Origin: Conexivisphaera sp049976725
Lineage (GTDB): Archaea; Thermoproteota; Nitrososphaeria; Conexivisphaerales; Conexivisphaeraceae
Assembly: GCA_049976725.1 (NCBI GenBank)
Contig: JBMFHR010000038.1
Location: forward strand, 1-8,561
DNA: 8,561 nt
Reading direction: 5' to 3'
Made by a program: the position numbers and the translations under genes. Below, one piece after another: positions 1 to 5,736 of this stretch; the stretch's first letter is position 1; every line of letters begins with the position of its first letter. The notes under the pieces were generated by a model, which did not search any database, was not told the origin of the DNA, and saw only the letters and a program-made list of their open reading frames with translations.

Positions 1-573
1 TACATAGTAGCTTACGTGGTCGTGGCGGCGCTGGTCCAGTACCTCGTGGCCTCCGTTCTCCCCGCGTTCCACGTGAGCCTCTCGGGATACAGGATTTACA
101 TCAACGTCCTCCTGGCCCTTGCCTTCGGCTACCTGATCATCTACGCGTTCGTCGAAGTCATCTACTGGTCCATGCGGTTCAAGTACGATCATGCGACCGC
201 CAGGGCCGTCAGGAACATTTTCCTGCTCATAGGAATCGGCGCCCTGGTGGCCAGCATAGCTGGCGCAATCGGAGGGGGTGCTGCCGGCGTCGCTACCGGC
301 GGCTTCTTCGGTATCGTGATAGGTTTCGCAGTCCAGCAGGTCCTCGGACAGGCGGTGGCCGGCCTCTTCCTCCTGCTCGCCAGGCCCTTCCGGATCAACG
401 ACAGAGTGAACATCCTCGGCGACGCCGGCGTGGTGAGCGACACGGCGCTGCTCTTCACCGAGATAGTCAAGGACGACGGCACGAAGGTCCTGATACCGAA
501 CAACTCGATACTGGGCAACAAGATCTACCTGCTTCCCAAGCCCCAGCAGCAACAACAGCAGCAGAAGCAGTGA
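1..573 (+). CDS. Small MscS-family mechanosensitive channel (5' end missing)
   Basis: The frame is open from base 1, so the true start probably lies upstream; the GTG at 16 is only the first start-like codon in the window. Of the 190 visible residues (numbered from base 1), the first half holds two hydrophobic helices (about 1-25 and 33-55). A Gly/Ala-rich pore helix follows at about 75-122. Then comes the MscS beta-domain signature, with ARPFRINDRVNI near 127-138 and VLIPNNSILGNK near 163-174. In this family the channel opens under membrane tension and releases solutes during osmotic downshock. The protein stops right after the beta domain: the usual C-terminal alpha/beta vestibule of about 90 residues is replaced by a short tail with seven consecutive Gln. 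It is therefore a minimal form. The gene ends 126 bases before the MFS start. The family call is firm; the gating role is inferred from the family. Confidence 0.87.
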   Translation, partial: YIVAYVVVAALVQYLVASVLPAFHVSLSGYRIYINVLLALAFGYLIIYAFVEVIYWSMRFKYDHATARAVRNIFLLIGIGALVASIAGAIGGGAAGVATGGFFGIVIGFAVQQVLGQAVAGLFLLLARPFRINDRVNILGDAGVVSDTALLFTEIVKDDGTKVLIPNNSILGNKIYLLPKPQQQQQQQKQ

Positions 574-628
574 GCTCCCCCGGGATCCACGTCGCGTTCG
601 GGATCCACCCCCGGACCCCATCCACCCG

Positions 629-637
629 ATTTCTTCT
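629..637 (+). terminator. Possible T-rich termination tract after the MscS gene
   Basis: A pyrimidine stretch, ATTTCTTCT, is the only T-rich run between the channel gene and the next promoter. Archaeal RNA polymerase terminates at oligo-T without needing a hairpin. The run is short and interrupted, so this is weak. The rest of 574-660 is GC-rich and holds no gene I can support. Confidence 0.2.
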
Positions 638-662
638 CCGCCTGAGATGCGCCATCCGACTC

Positions 663-676
663 AAAAGGCTAATAAA
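663..676 (+). promoter_or_regulatory. BRE/TATA promoter for the first MFS gene
   Basis: A purine-rich BRE-like stretch AAAAGG (663-668) is followed directly by CTAATAAA (669-676) in GC-rich surroundings. The AT-rich core centres 27 bases before the ATG at 700. That is the usual archaeal TATA-to-start distance, so a leaderless transcript starting at or next to that ATG is predicted. Confidence 0.6.
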
Positions 677-699
677 GACTATGGATGGATGAGCCATCC

Positions 700-2007
700 A
701 TGGAGTCCTCCGCCCCCCGCTCTCCCTCCCTGGTCGCGGAGGTCCTCCCCTGGTCCCGCGTCCACACGATCTCATTCGCCGCGTTCGCCGCGGGGGCGGC
801 CCTCGAGGCCTACGTCTACGCCCTGTCCTACGTCGCAGTGTCGTGGGCGCCGGTCCCCCGCGCCTTCCTTCCCCTCCTCACCATATGGTCCCCCCTCTGG
901 ATCCTCTCTGGCGGAGTCCTCTCGGGCGTCATAGCTGATCGCCTGGGCAGGAGGAGGTCCCTCTACGTCAACTACGCGCTCTACATCTCGGGCGCGGTCC
1001 TCCTCTCGATCGCTTCATCCTTCGCGCTCCTCCTCTTCTCCCTCTCCCTCCTGCTCTTCGCCGCCGGGGGCGAGTACCACTCCATACTCACCGCGTCCCA
1101 CGAGCTCTTCCCCAGGACCCACAGGGCGAAGGCGCTGGCGCTGAGTCTCAACTTCGCCAACGCCGGCGGCATCGTGGTGGCGCTCCTCTCCTGGTCCGCC
1201 AGCCGCGTCGCGGTCGCCGCAACCGCCGGCGCCGCCGCCGCGATTCTCCTCGCCCTCAGGCTCCGCGTCCCCGAGTCCATCATGTGGCTCGAGAGGAGGA
1301 GCGGTCCCGGGAGGGCGGAGCTCGAGCTCCGGCGCTACGGCTCCGAGCCCGCGTCCCCCGTCTCCCCGCCGCCCTCAATCGGCGCGCCCTCGAGCGCCCT
1401 CAGGTTCGTCGCCTTCAGCGCCATGGGATGGTCCTACACGGCCACCTTCACGATGGTCTCGCTCGCCCTCGGGCCCTACTTCATGCCCACCGCGACGGAT
1501 CTGCTGGTACTCGTGGCATCCGCCGCCGCGTTCGCGTCGGGCCTCCTGGGGTTCCTCTTCGACCGGGCAGGGCGCAGGCTCCCCCTGGTGGTCAGCTCCT
1601 TCGCCTCGTTCGTCCTGCTGGCCCTCCTGGTATCCCTCGGGTCCTCCTCCGCATCCCTCTTCTGGCCCACGTTCGCCGCGCTCAACGCGTCCCTCAACGT
1701 CTTCTGGCTCCTCGAGGACGTACTGAAGTCCGAGGCGTGGCCCGTCTCCTCCCGCGGGACGCTGACGGCCCTCGTCAGGGCCTCCTCCCTCATGGCGGTG
1801 CTCCCGATAGTGTACCTGTCCTCCTACCTGTCCCTCGACGACTACCTGGCGCTCTCGCTGGGCGCCGCGGCGGTCGGCCTGGTGGCCTCGATCATCTGGT
1901 ACAGGTGGGGCGTGGAGACCGGCAGGGGATCGAGCGTGCTCATCTGGGACGGGCGGACGCATTGGAAAAGATTTATAAATAAGCATGAAATTACTAATAC
2001 AAAATGA
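700..2007 (+). CDS. Major facilitator superfamily transporter
   Basis: This is a 435-residue polytopic membrane protein of normal MFS length with about 12 hydrophobic segments. Cytoplasmic loop 2-3 carries MFS motif A, GVIADRLGRRRSL (about 76-88). The equivalent loop of the second half has the related FLFDRAGRRLPL (about 285-296). After helix 6 it has RVPESIMWLERR (about 189-200), the PESP-type motif of sugar and organic-acid porters. Transport is presumably proton-coupled; the substrate is unknown. I chose the ATG at 700 because a TATA box sits 27 bases before it. An in-frame ATG at 685 would add five residues but lies too close to that box. The last 13 residues are encoded by the promoter of the next gene, and the stop overlaps the next ATG. 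The first helix has Glu and Val where the second MFS protein of this window has its Asp pair. Confidence 0.88.
   Translation: MESSAPRSPSLVAEVLPWSRVHTISFAAFAAGAALEAYVYALSYVAVSWAPVPRAFLPLLTIWSPLWILSGGVLSGVIADRLGRRRSLYVNYALYISGAVLLSIASSFALLLFSLSLLLFAAGGEYHSILTASHELFPRTHRAKALALSLNFANAGGIVVALLSWSASRVAVAATAGAAAAILLALRLRVPESIMWLERRSGPGRAELELRRYGSEPASPVSPPPSIGAPSSALRFVAFSAMGWSYTATFTMVSLALGPYFMPTATDLLVLVASAAAFASGLLGFLFDRAGRRLPLVVSSFASFVLLALLVSLGSSSASLFWPTFAALNASLNVFWLLEDVLKSEAWPVSSRGTLTALVRASSLMAVLPIVYLSSYLSLDDYLALSLGAAAVGLVASIIWYRWGVETGRGSSVLIWDGRTHWKRFINKHEITNTK
1964..1980 (+). promoter_or_regulatory. Strong BRE/TATA promoter inside the MFS 3' end
   Basis: GGAAAAG (1964-1970) followed by ATTTATAAAT (1971-1980) is a near-consensus archaeal BRE plus TATA box. 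It centres 28 bases before the ATG at 2004. It lies wholly within the coding sequence of the upstream transporter and predicts an independent leaderless transcript for the DUF4870-like gene. Confidence 0.8.
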
Positions 2008-2339
2008 GCAGCGTTGGCGGCAGTGACTCAGGTACGGGTAACATCATCTACCTGTTGACGTACCTGTTGACGTGGATAACCGGGATGATAGTATACGTGA
2101 CGGAGGGTCAGAGGAGCGAGAGGGTCAAGTTCCACGCCCTACAGGCCATATTCCTCGGGGTCATAGCGATGATACTGGGCGTGGTCCTATCGCCGATACA
2201 CTACCTGGGATCCGTGCTCATCCTCCTCATCTGGCTCTACGGGATGTACATCGGCTACGAGGCCTACAGGGGGACGGACGTCAGCGTCCCGGTCATAGGC
2301 GATTACGCGCGCAAGTACTCGCGCCCGAACGGCGTCTGA
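2004..2339 (+). CDS. DUF4870/Tic20-like small membrane protein
   Basis: This 111-residue protein has three predicted transmembrane helices (about 14-31, 43-62 and 66-87). It carries the conserved FHALQA motif (43-48) between helices 1 and 2 and a C-terminal YEAYRGTDVSVPVIGDYA stretch. Both are typical of the DUF4870 family, which is related in fold to the chloroplast import component Tic20. The biochemical role of this family is not established. The ATG overlaps the MFS stop (ATGA), yet a strong TATA box 28 bases upstream suggests leaderless transcription rather than dependence on the MFS message. Helix 1 contains an exact 12-bp tandem repeat encoding YLLT twice (2049-2072). The gene is complete and ends 15 bases before the assembly gap. 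Confidence 0.82.
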   Translation: MSSVGGSDSGTGNIIYLLTYLLTWITGMIVYVTEGQRSERVKFHALQAIFLGVIAMILGVVLSPIHYLGSVLILLIWLYGMYIGYEAYRGTDVSVPVIGDYARKYSRPNGV

Positions 2340-2354
2340 GCCGCGCCGTCGCCT

Positions 2355-2454
2355 NNNNNNNNNNNNNNNNNNNNNNNNNNNNNNNNNNNNNNNNNNNNNN
2401 NNNNNNNNNNNNNNNNNNNNNNNNNNNNNNNNNNNNNNNNNNNNNNNNNNNNNN
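2355..2454. other. Assembly gap of 100 N
   Basis: Exactly 100 consecutive N, the conventional placeholder for a scaffold join of unknown size. The true distance between the DUF4870-like gene and the kinase is therefore unknown. One or more genes, an RNA gene or a repeat that broke the assembly could be missing here. Confidence 0.95.
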
Positions 2455-2463
2455 CGGTTCGAC

Positions 2464-2477
2464 CGAATGACATAATT
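2464..2477 (+). promoter_or_regulatory. Probable promoter of the kinase-molybdoenzyme operon
   Basis: CGAATGA (2464-2470) followed by CATAATT (2471-2477) resembles a BRE plus a weak TATA box. The AT core centres about 25 bases before the ATG at 2500. This favours that ATG over the upstream TTG at 2476, which falls inside the element itself. Confidence 0.5.
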
Positions 2478-2499
2478 GCCCAGCCCCCCGATCGCGCCC

Positions 2500-3372
2500 A
2501 TGGCGGGCCCGGACCTCCTGGTCGTCTCGGACTGCGTGATGGACATCTACCTGAGGGTCAGCGCCTTCCCCGTCCCCGCCGGGGCGGTGGAGGCGTCCCC
2601 CGAAGCGATCGCGTCGCCGGGCGGCTCCTGCTACCTTGCGGCGGCCGCCTCCAGGTTCGGCGCCAGGGTCGAGGTCGTCGACGTGGTCGGCGATGATCCC
2701 CTGGGATCCCAGCTGATATCCGACATGGAGTCGAGGGGCGTGTCCATGCGCCGCGTCAGGCGCTCCGGCTCCACGGGACTCGTCGCCGTCCTGGAGGACG
2801 GAAGGGGCCGCAGCTCCTTCATAGGCTCCTGGGGCTCGGGCTCCCAGCTCTCCCGCGGGGACCTGGAGCGCGCGATGGACGACGGTCCCCGCATGGTCTA
2901 CCTGAGCGGTTACTCGCTCATCGGATCCCCCAGGCGCGAGGCGGTGGAGTCCATCCCCGAGCTCGCGCGTGAGGCCGGCGCGGTCGTCGCGGTGGACCCG
3001 GGACCCCTCTCCGGCTCCTCAGGCTCACTCATCAGGTCCGCCGGGATCGTCCTGCTGAACGAGGAGGAGCTCCAGCGCTCATCCCCCGACATCAGCCCCG
3101 ATGCCCTCCTGGTGGTCAAGATGGGTCCCCGCGGGGCCAGGGCCCACAGCGGACAGCTGCGCGTCGAGTCCCCCGCGATCCACGTCAACGGCATCGCCTC
3201 TGCCGTCGGGGCAGGCGAGGTCTTCGACGGGGTCCTCCTGGCCAAGCTGCTCTCGGGATCCGAGCTCAGGGAGGCGCTGGACTTCGCGAACGCGGCCGCT
3301 GGGCTGAAGCTCAGGGGGAGGGGACTGGACTCGATCCCGGACCCCCGCGAGGTCGAGGAGATCCTGGGATGA
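2500..3372 (+). CDS. PfkB-family carbohydrate/nucleoside kinase-like protein
   Basis: This 290-residue protein is within the normal PfkB (ribokinase-like) length and shows the family order: an N-terminal substrate-side segment, GGSCYLAAAASRFG (41-54), VVGDDPLG (62-69), the VDPGP strand (165-169), LLNEEEL (185-191) and the VVKMGPRGA strand (205-213). PfkB kinases transfer the ATP gamma-phosphate to a sugar or nucleoside hydroxyl. The second signature, normally DTxGAGD, here reads SAVGAGE (234-240). The catalytic-base Asp is Glu240, and the preceding Asp-Thr is Ser-Ala. The usual Asn after the GG pair is also replaced (Tyr). Activity or substrate may thus differ from ordinary sugar kinases. The start at 2500 follows the TATA position; a TTG at 2476 would add eight residues. 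The stop overlaps the molybdoenzyme start by ATGA, which implies co-translation. The substrate is not recognisable. Confidence 0.83.
   Translation: MAGPDLLVVSDCVMDIYLRVSAFPVPAGAVEASPEAIASPGGSCYLAAAASRFGARVEVVDVVGDDPLGSQLISDMESRGVSMRRVRRSGSTGLVAVLEDGRGRSSFIGSWGSGSQLSRGDLERAMDDGPRMVYLSGYSLIGSPRREAVESIPELAREAGAVVAVDPGPLSGSSGSLIRSAGIVLLNEEELQRSSPDISPDALLVVKMGPRGARAHSGQLRVESPAIHVNGIASAVGAGEVFDGVLLAKLLSGSELREALDFANAAAGLKLRGRGLDSIPDPREVEEILG
3355..3360 (+). promoter_or_regulatory. Shine-Dalgarno site for the molybdoenzyme
   Basis: GAGGAG lies inside the 3' end of the kinase gene, 8 bases before the ATG at 3369. It supports that start and contrasts with the leaderless first genes of other units in this window. 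Confidence 0.6.
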
Positions 3373-5189
3373 TCATCTGCACCAGGGACTGCTACGACGG
3401 GTGCATCTTCGACCGCGGCTACGTCCCGACGCGGCCAGCCCCCACCTTCGGCTTCACCTGCTCGAGGGGTAGGTCCGACCTCTCCAGGAACGGCGTGAAC
3501 CGCATCGAGTCGGCGCTCGTGGACGGGAGGGAGGTCGACGTCCCCCACGCGATCCGCCGCGCCGCCCGCGCGATCCGCGCCGAGATGGACAGGGACCCCG
3601 GCGGGATCCTCCACATCAACTACGACGGGAACCAGGGGCTGCTCACCTGGTACTACCCGGCGCGGCTCTTCACCGCCATCGGGGCCTCGAGGACCGACTA
3701 CTCCATATGCTCGGCGGAGGGGCACGCCGCAATAGGGGCGCACTACGGGACGAGCGCCGGCGCCCTCCCGGAGGAGTTCCCGGGCTACGGGGCGGTCGTG
3801 CTCTGGGCCTTCCCGGCGAGCGTTTCGGCGCCCCACATCTGGAGGTCCATATCCGGGGCCGAGAAGGTATCGATAGACGTCAGGATCAGCGACACGTCCA
3901 GGAGGTCCCAGAGGGCGATAATCGTCAGGCCCGGCTCCGACGTATTCCTGGCTATGGGCATCATCCGCGCGCTCTTCGAGGAGGGACTGGTCACCGGCAC
4001 TCTGTCTCACGCGCGGGAGCTGGAGGACTTCGTCATGGGCTACGGGATAGACGAGCTCTCTGCCGCGGCCGGCGTGGGTGAGGAAGATGTCAGGTGGCTG
4101 GCCAGGTTTTATGCGCAGGAGAGGCCCCTCACGCTGATAGGATTCGCCCTTGGGCGCTCCCCGAACGGCGGCGACGCCGTATCGCTGATATCGCTGATAC
4201 CCGCGCTCGTGGGGCTAAGGAGGGGCTTCTACTATTCGAACTCCATGGGCCTGGGGATAGACTTCGACTACCTGAGGGGATATCACCTGGGCAGGGGGTC
4301 CCGTGTCGTCGGGATGGCCCACCTGAGGGAGGAGCTGGAGTCCGGGAGGATCAGGCTCGTCTACGTGTGGAACATGAACCCGGTGGTGACGATGCCCGGC
4401 GGCCCTTCCCTCCTGGAGGCGGTCGAGGAGGGCCGCGTGTCCCTCATAGTCCACGACCCGTTCCTCTCCGAGACGGCGAGGGCCGCGGACATAGTCCTCC
4501 CGGCCCCAACCTTCCTCGAGAAGGAGGACGTGGGCTACAGCTACTGGCACGACTACTTGGTGTTCAACGAGCCGGTGGCGCCCCCCAGGGGGGTCCCGGA
4601 GCCGGACGCGGTTCGCGCCATCGCCCGCGAGGCCGGGATATCGCACCCCCTCCTCGACGAGGATCCCTGGCACGCCGTCGAGGCAGCCATCCGCGGCACC
4701 GGGGTCTCGCTCGACGAGCTCAGGTCGAGGGGGGCCGTCAGGGTCAGGAACTACCCGTCACCCCGCGACCCGGACGCGCTCCCGCTCCCCTCCCCAGGGT
4801 CCCCTCCCTCCCCCCGGGAGGGGGAGCTCCTCCTGGTCTTCACATCCCATCCCCTCTACACGAACACCCAGTTCAGGGAGGTTCACGGGCGCCCCGAGCC
4901 GGTCCTGCACACGCACGACGTAGAGGGGGAGGTCGTGCTGGAGACGAACTTCGGCAGTGCCAGGGTGATGGCCGTCGCGGATCCCGGGACCCCTCCCGGC
5001 GTCGCCTGGATCTACAAGAGCGCGCTCGTGGACCTCGACGGCAGGTCGATCAACGGCCTCCTGGGAGGAGTCGCCGGACCTTACGCTGGGACCCCCGTCC
5101 TCAACGGGGTCGCGGTGCGCCTGCGCAGGTCGGGCGCCGCGGCCGAGGAGGACCGCGTTCGCCCGGGGGATCCCTCGAATGGATCTTAA
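3369..5189 (+). CDS. Molybdopterin-dependent oxidoreductase (DMSO reductase superfamily)
   Basis: This 606-residue protein has an N-terminal [4Fe-4S] domain, CTRDCYDGC (4-12) with a fourth Cys at 31. Molybdopterin-binding segments follow: NYDGNQG (84-90), ASRTDYSICSAEG (106-118), VYVWNMNPVV (331-340) and ETARAADIVLPAPTFLEKED (368-387). The C-terminal dinucleotide-binding domain starts near 486. Such enzymes hold Mo or W in a bis-pterin cofactor and move electrons or oxygen atoms; Cys114 is a plausible metal ligand. No Tat or Sec signal is visible, so it should be cytoplasmic. It belongs with short, poorly characterised CPRDC-type oxidoreductases rather than well-known nitrate or formate enzymes. 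The third-to-fourth Cys spacing is 18 residues, about ten fewer than is common. No partner Fe-S or membrane subunit is adjacent. It is translationally coupled to the kinase by ATGA and an SD. The substrate is unknown. Confidence 0.87.
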   Translation: MIICTRDCYDGCIFDRGYVPTRPAPTFGFTCSRGRSDLSRNGVNRIESALVDGREVDVPHAIRRAARAIRAEMDRDPGGILHINYDGNQGLLTWYYPARLFTAIGASRTDYSICSAEGHAAIGAHYGTSAGALPEEFPGYGAVVLWAFPASVSAPHIWRSISGAEKVSIDVRISDTSRRSQRAIIVRPGSDVFLAMGIIRALFEEGLVTGTLSHARELEDFVMGYGIDELSAAAGVGEEDVRWLARFYAQERPLTLIGFALGRSPNGGDAVSLISLIPALVGLRRGFYYSNSMGLGIDFDYLRGYHLGRGSRVVGMAHLREELESGRIRLVYVWNMNPVVTMPGGPSLLEAVEEGRVSLIVHDPFLSETARAADIVLPAPTFLEKEDVGYSYWHDYLVFNEPVAPPRGVPEPDAVRAIAREAGISHPLLDEDPWHAVEAAIRGTGVSLDELRSRGAVRVRNYPSPRDPDALPLPSPGSPPSPREGELLLVFTSHPLYTNTQFREVHGRPEPVLHTHDVEGEVVLETNFGSARVMAVADPGTPPGVAWIYKSALVDLDGRSINGLLGGVAGPYAGTPVLNGVAVRLRRSGAAAEEDRVRPGDPSNGS

Positions 5190-5205
5190 GGGACGTCCGC
5201 GCGGT

Positions 5206-5211
5206 GAGGTG
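5206..5211 (+). promoter_or_regulatory. Shine-Dalgarno site for the Pyr_excise gene
   Basis: GAGGTG lies 4 bases before the GTG at 5216. With the matching family N-terminus (MRLWS), it favours that GTG over another in-frame GTG at 5204, which the SD itself would overlap. Confidence 0.5.
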
Positions 5212-5215
5212 TAAC

Positions 5216-5710
5216 GTGAGGCTCTGGTCGATCAGTTTCAGATACCTGGACAAGGCGGGCATCGTGGCGCTCTGGAGGGAATCCCTGCTTGCCAGGGCCG
5301 TCCTGGAGGGCCGCACCGTCGGATACACGAGACACCCTCAGCTGCTGAGGTTCAGGGGATATCGCGATCCGCTGGCAGCCATAAACACGTATCTTTACCA
5401 CGTTCACAGGGAGTCGATCGACAGAGGCTATAAATTCGACGTGAGCAAGATCGACATGGACAGGGTCGACGTCGGGATCAGGATACCGGTCACGCAGGGC
5501 CAGCTGGACTACGAGCTGGCCCTTCTCAGGCGCAAACTGGCCGTGCGGTCGCCCGAATACCACGAGTTGATCAGTGGGGTTGAGCGCGCGGAGCCCAACG
5601 ACCTGTTCATCCCGGTTCCCGGGGACGTCGAGAGCTGGGAGAAGGTCAGGCCCGAGCTCACGGGCGCCGCGCCTGCGGGTCGGGATCCCCGGGACCATGA
5701 AGAACTATAA
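5216..5710 (+). CDS. Pyrimidine-dimer DNA glycosylase (Pyr_excise family) homologue
   Basis: This is a 164-residue protein. The N-terminus, MRLWSISFRYLDKAG then VALWRESLLARAVL, and HPQL near 42-45 match the cellular branch of the Pyr_excise family (PF03013). Members resemble phage T4 endonuclease V, which cuts the glycosyl bond at UV cyclobutane dimers and then the abasic site. Recalled T4 landmarks align: YRELPRV with LWRESLLA (catalytic Glu), RGFNI with RGYKF, and SQARLDEKIAQR with TQGQLDYELALLRRK. The C-terminal PVPGDVESWEKV is also familiar from bacterial homologues. T4 uses the amine of Thr2 as nucleophile after Met removal; here residue 2 is Arg, so Met is unlikely to be removed. The start is a GTG with an SD; the gap after the molybdoenzyme is 26 bases, so it may share that transcript. 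The stop lies inside the TATA box of sir2. The family is likely; the activity is inferred. Confidence 0.78.
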   Translation: MRLWSISFRYLDKAGIVALWRESLLARAVLEGRTVGYTRHPQLLRFRGYRDPLAAINTYLYHVHRESIDRGYKFDVSKIDMDRVDVGIRIPVTQGQLDYELALLRRKLAVRSPEYHELISGVERAEPNDLFIPVPGDVESWEKVRPELTGAAPAGRDPRDHEEL

Positions 5711-5712
5711 AT
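5699..5712 (+). promoter_or_regulatory. BRE/TATA promoter of sir2
   Basis: GAAGAA (5699-5704) followed by CTATAAAT (5705-5712) is a good BRE plus TATA match. It centres 28 bases before the GTG at 5737, predicting a leaderless message that begins at the start codon. The TAA stop of the upstream gene (5708-5710) is part of the TATA box. Confidence 0.78.
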
Positions 5713-5736
5713 CGCGCCGCGCAGCAGCAACATTCC

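Noticed and set aside
581..608. Direct repeat CGGGATCCAC (581-590 region and 599-608 region) after the MscS gene, considered as a terminator or binding site.
   Set aside because: It is a short repeat of a very common local motif; no hairpin followed by a T run, and nothing ties it to regulation.
1284..1982. Open frame of 232 codons inside the first MFS gene.
   Set aside because: It is Arg/Pro/Ala-rich, lacks motifs and is a frame shadow of the transporter.
2455..2470. GGTTCGA just after the gap looks like the T-loop of a tRNA.
   Set aside because: The following bases do not pair to form a five-base T stem and no acceptor 3' end follows, so a tRNA is not supported.
2910..4010. Long antisense open frame of 366 codons across the kinase and molybdoenzyme.
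   Set aside because: It is rich in Arg, Gly, Pro and Asp with no recognisable motif and lies opposite two well-supported genes; high GC makes such shadows common.
4094..5215. Long plus-strand open frame upstream of and in frame with the Pyr_excise gene, which could suggest a much larger fused protein.
   Set aside because: This part overlaps the molybdoenzyme in another frame and has low-complexity Arg/Gly/Pro composition; family similarity begins exactly at the GTG at 5216.
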